Below, one piece after another: positions 1-10,036 of a stretch of 64,000 nt of DNA. Origin of the DNA: Flavipsychrobacter sp. (lineage in GTDB: Bacteria > Bacteroidota > Bacteroidia > Chitinophagales > Chitinophagaceae); contig JANINW010000054.1 in assembly GCA_024508935.1 (NCBI GenBank), forward strand, positions 48,536 to 112,535, written 5' to 3'. The stretch's first letter is position 1, and each line of letters opens with the position of its first letter. A program made the position numbers and the translations under genes. Below the pieces are notes generated by a model, which was given only the letters and a program-made list of their open reading frames with translations, had not been told where the DNA came from and did not search any database.

Positions 1-63
1 TGCCATCCTGCGAATGTATTAAGCGTTGAAATTAAAACTTGAAAAGCAGAAAATATAATTGTA

Positions 64-648
64 TCAGGTAGTTTGCCTGCTGATGAGTTTATCGGCATCA
101 GGTGCTACATAGTTATTCATCATTTCCAGCAATTCGTCAACCGAATCGCTTACCAGCAGCATTTCTTTAGTGCATTCATTCAGGAAGCCTTCCTGCACCA
201 TATTGTTTATCAGCACTTTCAAACTGTCATAATACCCATTCACATTCAATAATGCCACCGGTTTTTTATGCAGGCCAAGCTGGCCCCAGGTAAGCATTTC
301 AAACATTTCGTCCATAGTACCCCAACCACCCGGCATAGTTATTACGCCATCGCTCAGTTCATGCATTTTTATTTTGCGCTCGTGCATACTGTCTACCAGT
401 ACCAGTTCTGTAAGGCCTTCATGCGCCACTTCTTCATTGCGCAAAAAACCGGGTATCACACCTATTACTGTACCTCCCTGTTGCAATGCCCCTTCAGCTA
501 CAGCACCCATAAGTCCTACTTTAGCACCACCGTATACCAGCTTTATACCACGTTCGGCCATACGTGCACCGAGGCTATAGGCAGCTTCACGATATGCTTC
601 GTCATAGCCTTCGGCAGAACCGCAAAAAACAACTATGCTATTTATCAT
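64..648 (-). CDS. LOG family (TIGR00730) phosphoribohydrolase-like protein
   Basis: This is a 194-residue Rossmann-type protein of the LOG ('lysine decarboxylase-like', cytokinin-activating) family, whose members cleave nucleoside 5'-monophosphates to free base and ribose 5-phosphate. The signature PGGWGTMDE is present mid-protein, and the N-terminal VVFCGSAEGYD and YGGAKVGLMG segments match the nucleotide-binding part of the family. I chose the ATG at 646-648; the open frame continues upstream only to a TTG. A perfect -7 box (669-676) lies just upstream, and the lysA terminator separates it from lysA, so it is probably its own transcription unit. The physiological substrate in bacteria of this kind is not known. 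Confidence 0.9.
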   Translation of the reverse strand: MINSIVVFCGSAEGYDEAYREAAYSLGARMAERGIKLVYGGAKVGLMGAVAEGALQQGGTVIGVIPGFLRNEEVAHEGLTELVLVDSMHERKIKMHELSDGVITMPGGWGTMDEMFEMLTWGQLGLHKKPVALLNVNGYYDSLKVLINNMVQEGFLNECTKEMLLVSDSVDELLEMMNNYVAPDADKLISRQTT

Positions 649-668
649 TGTAAGTACATTGATGATAA

Positions 669-676
669 CAAATATA
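669..676 (-). promoter_or_regulatory. Bacteroidota -7 promoter box upstream of the LOG gene
   Basis: Minus-strand TATATTTG, a perfect match to the Bacteroidota consensus TAnnTTTG, lies about 20 nt before the chosen ATG and just after the lysA terminator. The position supports a separate promoter for the LOG gene. I could not assign a clear -33 element. Confidence 0.5.
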
Positions 677-681
677 TGCAA

Positions 682-710
682 TAAAAAATGCCCTGTTTGT
701 TACAGGGCAT
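682..710 (-). terminator. Rho-independent terminator of lysA
   Basis: An 8-bp perfect stem (688-695 with 703-710, sequence ATGCCCTG/CAGGGCAT) with a 7-nt loop is followed on the minus strand by a run of six T. It sits immediately after the lysA stop codon. Confidence 0.8.
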
Positions 711-720
711 TAAATATGTT

Positions 721-1935
721 TTATAAAACCGCTACCTGGTTGCGCAGCAGGTCTTTGAATTCATCCCGTTCGCGTATCAGGTAGGTTTTACCTTCTTTTA
801 CCAGCACTTCTGCCGGGCGCAGGCGCGAATTGAAATTGCTGCTCATTTCAAAGCCGTATGCACCGGCATTGTAAAATACGAGGTAGTCCCCTTCGCGTAC
901 TTCATTCAGTACCCTGTCCCATGCAAAGGTGTCTGTTTCACAGATATTACCTACTACCGTATAAATACGTTCTGCACCGTAGGGATTAGATATATTTTCT
1001 ATCCTGTGGTATGCGTCATAGAACATAGGGCGTATCAAATGATTGAAACCAGAATTGACACCCACAAATACTGTAGCCGGTGTTTGTTTGATAACATTGG
1101 CCTTTACCACAAAATAGCCGCATTCACTCACTAGGTATTTCCCCGGCTCAAACCATACTTCTATGGTGCGGTTATATTCTGCTTCAAACTCTTTTACAGC
1201 GGCGGTCATTTTCTCTCCCAATGTGTACACATCGGTTTCGGGGTCACCTTCTTTATAAGGCACCTTAAACCCACTGCCCAGGTCAATGAAATCCAATTGA
1301 TCGAAATGGCGTGCTATCTCGAACATTACTTCGAGCCCACGCAGGAACACTTCTACATCTTTTATCTCGCTGCCGGTATGCATGTGCAGCCCCTTTACAT
1401 GCAGCTTCGTGGTTTTCACAATACGCTCTATATGGCGCATCTGGTGAATGGAGATACCGAATTTACTATCTATGTGACCGGTAGATATTTTGTAATTACC
1501 ACCAGCCTCAATGTGCGGGTTGATACGGATGCATACCGGGTAACCACTGCCAAAGCGATTGCCAAACTGCTCCAGTATAGAGATATTATCTATATTGATG
1601 TTAACACCTAATTCCTGCGCGCTGATGATTTCATTAAAATCAACACAGTTGGGCGTGTATAAAATATCTTTTGCTTCAAAGCCGGCATGCAGTGCCAGCA
1701 TCACCTCATTAATGCTTACACAGTCTATAGATGCGCCCAGTCCCTTCAGGTACTTCAGAATATTGATATTGGTAAGTGCCTTACATGCATAGAAAAAGCG
1801 GGTAGGATGGCCCTTAAACGCATCCTTCAGCTTATTGTATTGTTCTGCTATTTTTTCAGCATGATATACATACACCGGCGTGCCAAATTCATTGGCCACT
1901 GCAATCAATTGTTCGTTAGTTAATGACTGAGACAT
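721..1935 (-). CDS. lysA: Diaminopimelate decarboxylase
   Basis: This 404-residue PLP enzyme is predicted to decarboxylate meso-diaminopimelate to lysine, the last step of the DAP pathway. It has the alanine-racemase-fold barrel with the PLP lysine in FFYACKALTN near residue 45, the phosphate-binding glycine segment DLGSGFKVPY, and the C-terminal sheet domain with GNICETDTFAWDR (the family CESxD region) and YNAGAYGFEMSSNFNSR. Length fits the family. The ATG at 1933-1935 is preferred; the frame extends only to a TTG upstream. A perfect TAnnTTTG box lies 17 nt upstream. The CETD variant of the usual CESGD motif is seen in many Bacteroidota homologues and is not by itself evidence of another substrate. 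Confidence 0.93.
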   Translation of the reverse strand: MSQSLTNEQLIAVANEFGTPVYVYHAEKIAEQYNKLKDAFKGHPTRFFYACKALTNINILKYLKGLGASIDCVSINEVMLALHAGFEAKDILYTPNCVDFNEIISAQELGVNINIDNISILEQFGNRFGSGYPVCIRINPHIEAGGNYKISTGHIDSKFGISIHQMRHIERIVKTTKLHVKGLHMHTGSEIKDVEVFLRGLEVMFEIARHFDQLDFIDLGSGFKVPYKEGDPETDVYTLGEKMTAAVKEFEAEYNRTIEVWFEPGKYLVSECGYFVVKANVIKQTPATVFVGVNSGFNHLIRPMFYDAYHRIENISNPYGAERIYTVVGNICETDTFAWDRVLNEVREGDYLVFYNAGAYGFEMSSNFNSRLRPAEVLVKEGKTYLIRERDEFKDLLRNQVAVL

Positions 1936-1952
1936 ATTAAATAAAAAGTGTG

Positions 1953-1960
1953 CAAAGGTA
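1953..1960 (-). promoter_or_regulatory. -7 promoter box of lysA
   Basis: Minus-strand TACCTTTG, a perfect TAnnTTTG, lies 17 nt upstream of the lysA ATG. It implies a leader of roughly a dozen nucleotides. Confidence 0.55.
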
Positions 1961-2204
1961 AACAACCGGAAGCGTAAAGTAGTACCTCAAAAAAATCTCT
2001 TGAATATCAGCCCATTCCAATCTAATTCCGCGGCTGGCCCGCAAAGCTATTAACTTTCAATTAAAGCTCTGATTACCAGTTGCAATTACTTAATGTTTTA
2101 CGTCTAATGATTAAATAATTGTATTAATAATTACATAATTTTTTTAAGTATTTATTAACTTAGTAGACCTATTCTACATTTTATACTTTAACGGACAACC
2201 CTTT

Positions 2205-5200
2205 ATGGCAAAATTTTCCAGATATTTTGTTTACTGCCTGTGTTTATGCATCTGCCCTATAATAACCTATGCCCAGTTACATGCCGATTTCCAGGTATTG
2301 AATAACGGAAAAACAGATGGCTGCCCGCCATTTGCTGTTACTTTCCAAAGTACCTCTACCGGCACCAATAGTTCTACCACTTATACCTGGAATTTTGGTA
2401 AACCTCCTATCAGCACCGTAGGTCCCATTGCATCTACTACTTACCTTTCACCGGGCACTTATACCGTTACCTTAACCATAGCCAATGGCTCCAGTTCCAG
2501 CTTTGTATCAAAAACAGCTTTTATCACGGTCCACGATACCCCTTCGGTAAACTTCAGCGGCAACCCGTTGAGCGGCTGCCCGGGTACTACTGTCAACTTT
2601 ACCAATTCAAGCACGCCTGGTTCATCAGGCGGTACCAACGCCTATACATGGTATTTTGGTGTGCCTCCCAGTTCTACACTTACCAATCCTTCATTTCAGT
2701 ATAATGCTACCGGTACATACAATGTTACCCTGCAGGCTACCAATAGCTGGGGATGTATCGCATCAAAAACCAAACCTGGCTATGTAGTTATAAGCACAAA
2801 GCCTACGGCAAATTTTACCGGCAGCCCTACCAGCGCATGTTCTCCCCCGCTTAATGTTAATTTCTCCGGCACCGCCTCGGGTGGTGTGCCACCTTATACC
2901 TATACCTGGGATTTTGGCAGCCCGCCAGCCGCCGGTACAGGGCAAACGCCACCGCCCCATACTTATACGGGCTGGCCGCAGAACTACGATGTAAAGCTGG
3001 TAGTAACCGACAATAACGGTTGTAAAGACTCCATGCTAAAACCAGCTTATATAAAGCTGATAAAAGTTGATGCAGACTTTACAGCACCCAGCAGCGTATG
3101 TATCGGCACCCCGGTCACCTTCAACAATACTACTACTCCCGCACCTACATCTGTAAGCTGGGACCTGGGACCTGCCGGCACTACAACAGTTACCTCGCCC
3201 ACAGTCACTTTTTATACTGCAGGCACATTTAACATACGGCTAATCAGCAATTACCTAGGCTGCCTGGATACGCAAATAAAATCGATTACCATCAATCCTC
3301 AGCCCCTGGTAGATTTTACCACGAAGCCGGATTCCCCATGCCCTGCGCCGCAAGCCATCCAGTTCATACCTAACGCGTCTTACAGCAACTATATATGGGA
3401 CTTTGGTGATTTCACCGGTCAAAATACCAACGCTTCACCAACGCATACCTATACAGCTAATGGTTACTACTCACCAACGCTTATTGTTACCAATAGCAAC
3501 GGCTGTAAAGACACCATTACCAAAGTAGATTCTGTAAGGATACATAACCTGTGGGCCGGTATGTACGCAACAGACACAATGGGCTGTACACCGCTGACGG
3601 TTACTTTTATGGCAACAGACTCCACCTCTATACCCAATAATATAAAACGGCGGTACCCATATGGTATCAGGTCCTGGCTATGGGATTTTGGTGTAACACC
3701 CACAGTTACTTCAACGGCAGCCACGCCAACCTTTACATATCCCACCCAGGGGGTTTATTATGCCAAAGTGCGCATCACTACCAATAACGGTTGCATTGCC
3801 TATGATACTTTAAGGATCAAAACGGGCCTGCATCCTACCGCTTCATTTACAGCAAATCCAACACGGATATGCAATCGCAAGGATGTTACATTTACCTGCA
3901 CGTCAACCGATCCGTGTATTGACGAATGGATATGGAAATTTGGAGATGGGAATACAGGCTATGGCCCTTCGGCTATAAACAAGTATATGTGGCCGGGTAA
4001 ATATAGTGTCACCCTGATTGTAGGCTGCAATGGATGTTATGATACCCTTAGGAAGATCAATTACATAACAGTCGATTCATCGGGCTCTGAATTTGCTTAC
4101 TTCTACAGCTGCGATACACCTAATAAAGTGCGTTTTGCTAACCAGTCCGTAGGCTGGGACTCACTGCGGTGGTATTTCGGTGATGGCCAGAATAGCAATG
4201 TGGTCAACCCCACGCATTTTTTCCCAACGGCAGCCAATACCTACAATGTAATGCTGGTGACCTTTAACAACACCACCGGCTGCAGCGATACACAATACCA
4301 TGCGGTGATAATACGCTACCCGGTTACCACATTCACCGCCGACGATACTACTATTTGTAAAGGTGAAAAAGTACGTTTTACTGGCGCGCTCGCTAACGCT
4401 ACCGCAAAGAAATTTTTCTGGTGGATTAATGATGCTTATTACTCTGACAGCCTTCCGTCCTATACCCACCAGTTTTTCAATACAGGCTTATACAAGGTAA
4501 AACTACAGGTACTGGATGAACGAAATTGCTATGACTCACTGGTCAAATACGATTATGTGCTGGTATCAAAACCAAATGTGTCCTTTACGGGCTCGCCATT
4601 ATCGGGCTGTGTACCGCTGACAGTAAATTTTACCGATGCCAGTACACCATATCCCGGCACCAGTATAGCCGCCCGCTTTTGGGATTTCAGTTCGCCACCG
4701 CCGCTGAATGCTACATCTACCAATGTTTCGAAAACATTCACGGCATCTGGAAACTATGATATAAAACTGGTGATAACCGACAATATCGGGTGTAAAGATT
4801 CAATGGTGCGTGTAGGTTATGTAGCTGCTCACAAACCAACAGCCTCCTTCAGTGTAAAAGATTCTGCCTGCGTGAATGAAGGCATCGTGTTCTCCAACTT
4901 GTCAAGTAATTTTGATAGTTCCTTCTGGTATTTCGGTGATAATTCTGCCGTGTCAAAAGATCAGTCGCCTACGCATGCATATGCCCAACCGGGTGTTTAT
5001 ACAGTCACGCTTGTGGTAAAAGATGTTTTTGGCTGCCTGGATACGATGACCATACCTAACAAGGTATATATAGTAAAACCACACGCTACATTTACCATGA
5101 GCGATTCAGTATCAGCCTGCCCCATACTGAATGTGATTTACACCAATACCAGCACTGGTGGTTATTCTTACGCATGGCAATTAGGTTCAGGTAATACCAT

Positions 5201-6800
5201 CAATTCACTCAATGCTTCAGAACTGTTTACATCTGCCGGCTATTATACCATACGGCTGATCGTTACCAATAAGACCGGCTGCTCCGATACTGCATACGGA
5301 CATGTAAATATGCTGGGGTATTCCGGGGCTATCAGTTATAACCCGCTTACAGGCTGCGTACCGTTAACGGTAAACTTCACACCTAATGTGAGCAATGTAG
5401 CTACCCTGCTATGGGATTTCAATGATGGGGTTACTGTTCCTACCACGTCTGCTTCTCCTATTACCCATACCTATGCATCTCCCGGTGCATTTGTGCCAAG
5501 GCTTATATTAGGCGATAATAAGGGTTGCTCTGCCTCTACCGTTGGTAAAGACACTATCAAGGTAGACCAGATATACCCCGGCTTTACTACAGGGCCTGCC
5601 TGCGAAGGCAGCCAGGTAGAGATGATAGATACTTCTAAAGGATATTTCACTCCACCCTTCTTCTGGAAATGGACATTTGATGACGGCAGCGTGAGCAATA
5701 AACAAAAACCTACACACTACTACGGCGCGCCGGGTAAATACCCTGTAAAAATGTATGTGATGAATACCACGGGATGCGTGGATTCTATTACCCAGGATAT
5801 TGTTATTAACAGCCTGCCTGTGATACAGGCCGGTACAGATACGACTATCTGCCTTAAAGATTCTGCCACCCTGTATCCTTCCGGTGGTGTGTCTTATGCA
5901 TGGTCTCCATCCAATTACCTGAGTTGTACCAATTGTACCAACCCCAAAGCAGCCCCGGTCATCAGGTTCAAATATGTAGTGGAAGGTACCGATGGTAATG
6001 GCTGTAAAAATAAGGACACAGTTGAAGTGAACATTAAAACCAAGGTAACCAGTGTTGCCAGTCCTGATGGAGATATATGCGACCTGGATACATTGCAGCT
6101 GAATGCAAAAGGAGCCAGGAACTATGTATGGTCTCCGGGAGAGGCACTGAATGCCACCGACATACCAAACCCGATAGCCAGGCCGCATAACACTATTACC
6201 TACAAGGTGATAGGTTATGAGGCGAGTTGCATACCAGATACTGATTTTGTTAAGGTGACGGTACACCCGCTGCCGACTGTAAAGGCCAATGGTGAGGCTA
6301 CGATAATTGCAGGCAACAGCACTGTGTTGCAAGCCAATGGCACGCTTATCAAACGATTTATGTGGAAACCGGCAGAAAGCCTTAGCTGCTCGGATTGCCC
6401 CGATCCTACAGCCAGCCCTACAAAAACCACCAATTTCGTAGTGACTGTTTATACTGATTTTGGTTGTGCCGATTCAGACTACGTGAAAATAACCGTGCTG
6501 TGCGATAAGAGCCAGATGTTCATACCAAACACATTTACGCCAAACGGCGATGGAGAGAATGATATTTTCTACCCGCGCGGCAACGGTGTAGACCAGGTAA
6601 AATCGTTCAGGGTATATAACCGCTGGGGCGAAATAGTATTTGAGAGAACAAATATGAAGGTGAATGACAAAAGCATTGGCTGGGATGGAAATTTCAGGGG
6701 AAATGTATTGCCGCCGGATGTATTCGTTTATTTGATAGAGGTGGTTTGTGAAGGCGGAGACATTATGAAAATAAAAGGAGATGTAACACTTATCAGGTAA
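2205..6800 (+). CDS. Giant PKD-repeat secreted protein with type B (gliding-motility-type) T9SS sorting domain
   Basis: This is a 1531-residue exported protein. A signal peptide (about residues 1-24, ending near ITYAQ) is followed by about 14 PKD-like repeats of 80-95 residues. Each repeat has a WxFG core, a GxYxVxL strand and a conserved pair of cysteines (one near the start, one in the 'GCxD' end). Three Ig-like domains with a 'YxWSP...LSCxxC' pattern follow. The last ~90 residues, from MFIPNTFTPNGDGENDIF through VYNRWGEIVFE to DVFVYLIEV, are the gliding-motility/type B sorting domain recognised by the type IX secretion system. It probably works at the cell surface as an adhesin or structural filament; the exact function is unknown. 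The PorP/SprF-family gene follows after 20 nt, the usual pairing for type B cargo. Confidence 0.93.
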   Translation: MAKFSRYFVYCLCLCICPIITYAQLHADFQVLNNGKTDGCPPFAVTFQSTSTGTNSSTTYTWNFGKPPISTVGPIASTTYLSPGTYTVTLTIANGSSSSFVSKTAFITVHDTPSVNFSGNPLSGCPGTTVNFTNSSTPGSSGGTNAYTWYFGVPPSSTLTNPSFQYNATGTYNVTLQATNSWGCIASKTKPGYVVISTKPTANFTGSPTSACSPPLNVNFSGTASGGVPPYTYTWDFGSPPAAGTGQTPPPHTYTGWPQNYDVKLVVTDNNGCKDSMLKPAYIKLIKVDADFTAPSSVCIGTPVTFNNTTTPAPTSVSWDLGPAGTTTVTSPTVTFYTAGTFNIRLISNYLGCLDTQIKSITINPQPLVDFTTKPDSPCPAPQAIQFIPNASYSNYIWDFGDFTGQNTNASPTHTYTANGYYSPTLIVTNSNGCKDTITKVDSVRIHNLWAGMYATDTMGCTPLTVTFMATDSTSIPNNIKRRYPYGIRSWLWDFGVTPTVTSTAATPTFTYPTQGVYYAKVRITTNNGCIAYDTLRIKTGLHPTASFTANPTRICNRKDVTFTCTSTDPCIDEWIWKFGDGNTGYGPSAINKYMWPGKYSVTLIVGCNGCYDTLRKINYITVDSSGSEFAYFYSCDTPNKVRFANQSVGWDSLRWYFGDGQNSNVVNPTHFFPTAANTYNVMLVTFNNTTGCSDTQYHAVIIRYPVTTFTADDTTICKGEKVRFTGALANATAKKFFWWINDAYYSDSLPSYTHQFFNTGLYKVKLQVLDERNCYDSLVKYDYVLVSKPNVSFTGSPLSGCVPLTVNFTDASTPYPGTSIAARFWDFSSPPPLNATSTNVSKTFTASGNYDIKLVITDNIGCKDSMVRVGYVAAHKPTASFSVKDSACVNEGIVFSNLSSNFDSSFWYFGDNSAVSKDQSPTHAYAQPGVYTVTLVVKDVFGCLDTMTIPNKVYIVKPHATFTMSDSVSACPILNVIYTNTSTGGYSYAWQLGSGNTINSLNASELFTSAGYYTIRLIVTNKTGCSDTAYGHVNMLGYSGAISYNPLTGCVPLTVNFTPNVSNVATLLWDFNDGVTVPTTSASPITHTYASPGAFVPRLILGDNKGCSASTVGKDTIKVDQIYPGFTTGPACEGSQVEMIDTSKGYFTPPFFWKWTFDDGSVSNKQKPTHYYGAPGKYPVKMYVMNTTGCVDSITQDIVINSLPVIQAGTDTTICLKDSATLYPSGGVSYAWSPSNYLSCTNCTNPKAAPVIRFKYVVEGTDGNGCKNKDTVEVNIKTKVTSVASPDGDICDLDTLQLNAKGARNYVWSPGEALNATDIPNPIARPHNTITYKVIGYEASCIPDTDFVKVTVHPLPTVKANGEATIIAGNSTVLQANGTLIKRFMWKPAESLSCSDCPDPTASPTKTTNFVVTVYTDFGCADSDYVKITVLCDKSQMFIPNTFTPNGDGENDIFYPRGNGVDQVKSFRVYNRWGEIVFERTNMKVNDKSIGWDGNFRGNVLPPDVFVYLIEVVCEGGDIMKIKGDVTLIR

Positions 6801-6820
6801 TCATTAAAGAAGAGCAAAAG

Positions 6821-7864
6821 ATGAAAAAGTTATTTTTAAACGGGCTGGGTGCTTTAATGTTATCAGCGGGTGCATACAATAGCTCCCTTGCGCAGGATAT
6901 ACATTTCTCGCAGTTTTACGAAACTTCTATATTGCGCAATCCTTCACTCACTGGCATTTTTACCGGCGATTATAAAGTAGGCGCTGTATACCGCAACCAA
7001 TGGAGCAGTATCAGCAAACCCTACCAAACGGCACTGGTAACTGTTGAAACTAAATTTGGTATAGGCCGCGAAGCCAGAGATTTTTTGAGCGTGGGCGTAC
7101 TGGCTTATTACGACAAGGCTGGCAGTATCAATATGCAAACCATGACAGTTTACCCCGCGGTGAATTATAATAAATTGCTGAACGATGAAAAAAACACTTT
7201 CCTGTCTGTAGGATTTACCGGCGGCTACGCCCAACGGAGTTTCGACCCTTCTAAGGCTACTTTCGATAACCAGTATCAGAACTCGGCTTATAATGCATCC
7301 AATGCCAGCAACGAACAATTCCCAAACGTAAAACTGAGCTACTGGGATCTCGGAACAGGCATTACTTATAGCAGCAGCGGCGGGCAAAACCACGATATCA
7401 ATTACTTCATAGGCGTGGCAGGATATCACCTTACTACACCTAAGAATTCATTTTATAACAAGAACATCAATCTTGATATGAAATGGAATGTCAATGCCGG
7501 TTTAAGCGCTCCGCTCAACGACCGTTATAGTATGCAATTGCACGCCAATTATTTCAGGCAGGGCACTTATAACGAAATAATAGCGGGCGGCCTGCTTGGC
7601 TGGAATAAAAAAGATGAAAGCAATGGCACACTCATGTTCGCACTGTTTGCAGGTGTCTTTTACCGTGTGAACGATGCACTGATACCTACGTTGAAACTGC
7701 GTTATAAGGATTATTCATTTGCCTTCAATTATGATGCGAATGTTTCGAGCCTGAAAGCAGGTACTAACCTGAGAGGCGGATATGAGCTGACTGTTTTCAA
7801 AACGGGCTTCATCAATAACCCTGAAGGCAATAAGAGTCGTACCATTTGCCCAGAGTTCTATTAA
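6821..7864 (+). CDS. PorP/SprF family type IX secretion outer-membrane protein
   Basis: This 347-residue protein has a signal peptide (about residues 1-24, ending SLAQD) followed directly by the family hallmark QDIHFSQFYETSILRNPSLTG. The rest is an amphipathic beta-barrel pattern ending in a short C-terminal segment. In Flavobacterium johnsoniae, SprF supports secretion or surface attachment of the type B cargo SprB, and PorP/SprF homologues typically sit directly downstream of type B CTD proteins, as here (20 nt gap). I infer that this protein handles the giant PKD protein encoded just upstream. It is a cargo-specific partner and does not show that the T9SS core is encoded nearby; no core T9SS gene is in this window. 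Confidence 0.9.
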   Translation: MKKLFLNGLGALMLSAGAYNSSLAQDIHFSQFYETSILRNPSLTGIFTGDYKVGAVYRNQWSSISKPYQTALVTVETKFGIGREARDFLSVGVLAYYDKAGSINMQTMTVYPAVNYNKLLNDEKNTFLSVGFTGGYAQRSFDPSKATFDNQYQNSAYNASNASNEQFPNVKLSYWDLGTGITYSSSGGQNHDINYFIGVAGYHLTTPKNSFYNKNINLDMKWNVNAGLSAPLNDRYSMQLHANYFRQGTYNEIIAGGLLGWNKKDESNGTLMFALFAGVFYRVNDALIPTLKLRYKDYSFAFNYDANVSSLKAGTNLRGGYELTVFKTGFINNPEGNKSRTICPEFY

Positions 7865-7880
7865 TATTTAGTTTAGGGCA

Positions 7881-8312
7881 ATGAGATATATTAAACCGGC
7901 GCTTGTACTTTTCCTGTTGCTTGCGGTTACAAAAGCATTTGCATACAGCAAAGATGAAACGGCTATCAGGCAGGTACTGGAGCAGCAATCGGCAGCGTGG
8001 AACAGCGGTGATATAGATGCTTATATGACCGGTTACTGGAATAATGACAGCCTGGTATTTATTGGCAAGAACGGACCTACCTATGGTTACAATGCCACCC
8101 TGCAACGCTACAAAAGCTCCTATCCTGATGCTGAAAAAATGGGTAAGCTCAATTTTACCATTCTGCAGGTAAAGGAGCTTTCCAAAGACTATTATTTTGT
8201 TTTAGGCAAATGGGAATTGAGGCGCAGTATGGGAGACCTTTCGGGACATTTTACCTTACTATTCAGGCATATTGCCGGCCGATGGCTGATTGTAGCCGAT
8301 CATAGCTCATAA
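7881..8312 (+). CDS. Exported NTF2-like (DUF4440/SnoaL-like) protein
   Basis: This 143-residue protein has a signal peptide (about 1-21, ending TKAFAYS) and one NTF2-like cone fold. The family pattern 'IRQVLEQQSAAWNSGDIDAY' at the start, 'LQRYKSSYP' in the middle and the C-terminal 'GRWLIVADHSS' match DUF4440-type proteins. Members bind small ligands or act as unassigned isomerases or hydrolases; no substrate can be named. It starts 16 nt after the PorP/SprF gene and ends just before a strong terminator, so it is probably the last gene of that operon, though a role in T9SS is not implied. Confidence 0.8.
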   Translation: MRYIKPALVLFLLLAVTKAFAYSKDETAIRQVLEQQSAAWNSGDIDAYMTGYWNNDSLVFIGKNGPTYGYNATLQRYKSSYPDAEKMGKLNFTILQVKELSKDYYFVLGKWELRRSMGDLSGHFTLLFRHIAGRWLIVADHSS

Positions 8313-8332
8313 GTTATTAGCGTATAAATAAA

Positions 8333-8362
8333 AAAAGCGGCAACCTTAGATGTGCCGCTTTT
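8333..8362. terminator. Bidirectional terminator between the NTF2-like gene and rho
   Basis: A 10-bp perfect stem AAAAGCGGCA/TGCCGCTTTT (8333-8342 with 8353-8362) has a 10-nt loop. A- and T-tracts on both sides allow it to end both converging transcripts. Confidence 0.85.
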
Positions 8363-8380
8363 CATTAGTATTGTATATCA

Positions 8381-10036
8381 TTACTTACCCATTACAGCAA
8401 GAAATTCTTCATTGCTCTTGGTACCACGCATTTGCTGCATCAGGAAGTTCATAGCCTCATCTGTATGCATATCAGAAATATGATTGCGGAGTATCCACAT
8501 TTTATTAAGTACATCTTTATCCAGCAACAGGTCGTCGCGGCGTGTAGAAGAAGAGGTAATATCTATAGCAGGGAAAATACGTTTGTTGGCCAGTTTACGG
8601 TCAAGCTGCAATTCCATGTTACCGGTACCTTTAAATTCTTCAAATATCACCTCGTCCATTTTCGAACCTGTATCTATCAAAGCAGTTGCCAGTATGGTCA
8701 ATGATCCCCCGTTCTCTATTTTACGGGCAGCACCAAAGAATTGTTTGGGTTTTTGCATCGCGTTTGCTTCCACACCACCGCTCAACACCTTACCACTGGC
8801 AGGCGCTACGGTATTGTGTGCACGTGCAAGGCGTGTAATAGAATCGAGCAGTATCACTACATCATGGCCTACTTCTACCAGGCGTTTCGCTTTCTGCAAA
8901 GCAATGGTTGACACCTTAACGTGCTTATCGGCAGGCTCGTCGAAGGTAGAAGCGATCACTTCTGCGCGTACACTACGCTGCATATCTGTCACCTCTTCCG
9001 GGCGCTCGTCTACCAATACTATCATCAGGTAACATTCAGGATGGTTAGCTGCAATAGCATTCGCCACTTCCTTCAGCAGCATGGTTTTACCCGTTTTAGG
9101 CTGTGCTACGATTAGTCCACGCTGGCCTTTACCTATCGGGGTAAACAGGTCCATGATACGTGTACCATAGTTGTTGGCAGTAGAAGTAAGACTTAGTTTT
9201 TCAAAAGGGAAAAGTGGTGTGAGGTAATCGAAAGGTACGCGGTCGCGTATCTCGTCGGGTAGTTTACCGTTGATGGTCTCAACCTTCAGCAGTGCAAAGT
9301 ATTTTTCACCTTCCTTTGGCGGGCGTACGGTACCGCGTACGGTATCGCCAGTCTTCAGACCGAATAATTTTATTTGTGAAGGAGATACATATACATCATC
9401 GGGAGAACTCAGGTAGTTATAATCGCTGCTGCGCAGGAAACCATAACCATCCGGCATCATTTCCAATACGCCTTCGCTGAATACCACCCCGTCAAACTCA
9501 ACATTGAAATTGCTTTGCGGTGCTTCGCGGCGCTGGTGCCTTTGCTGCTGGTGCTGGTGCTGCGGACGTTCTGCCTCAGGCGCTGCCGCCTGCGGTTGTT
9601 GTACCGCATCTTCAGCAATAGGTGCCGGCATTATAATACCTGACTCTTCTTTTTCAGGTAGTGCCGAAGCTGGTTCAGCAACCGGTTCCGGATTATTATG
9701 AACTTCCGGTTTCTCGTTATTTTCTACGCGGGGTTTGCGTACACGCTGGCGGCCTTCTTCACTGCCCGGTGCAGCGTGTGCTCTTTGTTTCGGTGCTTCC
9801 GTTTTTACTTCTGCTTCTGCAGCTTCAGGCTTAGGCTTGCGGCCTCTTTTTTTAGGCGCATCGTCGCTTTCCGCGCCGTTGTCTTTACCGCCTTTTGTTA
9901 ATGCTTGCTGATCCAATATCTTGTATATAAGTGCTTGTTTGTCTAATGAGCGTGCGTTGGCTATTTTCATCGTTTCTGCTACATCCAGCAGCTCGGGAAC
10001 GAGCATATCGTTCAATTGCAAAATGTCGTAAGGCAT
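8381..10036 (-). CDS. rho: Transcription termination factor Rho (long form with disordered insert)
   Basis: Rho is a hexameric RNA-dependent helicase/ATPase that ends transcription. The protein has 551 residues against about 420 in E. coli. Residues 1-48 form the Rho_N domain. About 50-175 is a charged, Pro/Gln/Glu-rich low-complexity insert containing [11 protein letters not shown] and a [12 protein letters not shown] patch. Next come the cold-shock RNA-binding domain ([20 protein letters not shown]) and the ATPase core with Walker [11 protein letters not shown], Walker [18 protein letters not shown], and the R-loop region [11 protein letters not shown]. Such inserts are typical of Bacteroidota Rho. 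The 215-nt upstream region is a possible site of autoregulation, although I see no defined attenuator. Confidence 0.96.
   Translation of the reverse strand: MPYDILQLNDMLVPELLDVAETMKIANARSLDKQALIYKILDQQALTKGGKDNGAESDDAPKKRGRKPKPEAAEAEVKTEAPKQRAHAAPGSEEGRQRVRKPRVENNEKPEVHNNPEPVAEPASALPEKEESGIIMPAPIAEDAVQQPQAAAPEAERPQHQHQQQRHQRREAPQSNFNVEFDGVVFSEGVLEMMPDGYGFLRSSDYNYLSSPDDVYVSPSQIKLFGLKTGDTVRGTVRPPKEGEKYFALLKVETINGKLPDEIRDRVPFDYLTPLFPFEKLSLTSTANNYGTRIMDLFTPIGKGQRGLIVAQPKTGKTMLLKEVANAIAANHPECYLMIVLVDERPEEVTDMQRSVRAEVIASTFDEPADKHVKVSTIALQKAKRLVEVGHDVVILLDSITRLARAHNTVAPASGKVLSGGVEANAMQKPKQFFGAARKIENGGSLTILATALIDTGSKMDEVIFEEFKGTGNMELQLDRKLANKRIFPAIDITSSSTRRDDLLLDKDVLNKMWILRNHISDMHTDEAMNFLMQQMRGTKSNEEFLAVMGK

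Noticed and set aside
1936-2204. Promoter of the giant PKD gene
   Set aside because: The AT-rich region holds near-matches (for example TATACTTTAA near 2184) but no perfect TAnnTTTG box with a -33 partner, so I do not call a site.
2205-5800. Regular repeats that could suggest a CRISPR-like or satellite array
   Set aside because: They are PKD protein repeats of 80-95 codons with divergent DNA, not short direct repeats with spacers.
5508-6332. 274-residue antisense frame in the PKD gene
   Set aside because: No family pattern; lies inside a clearly coding repeat protein.
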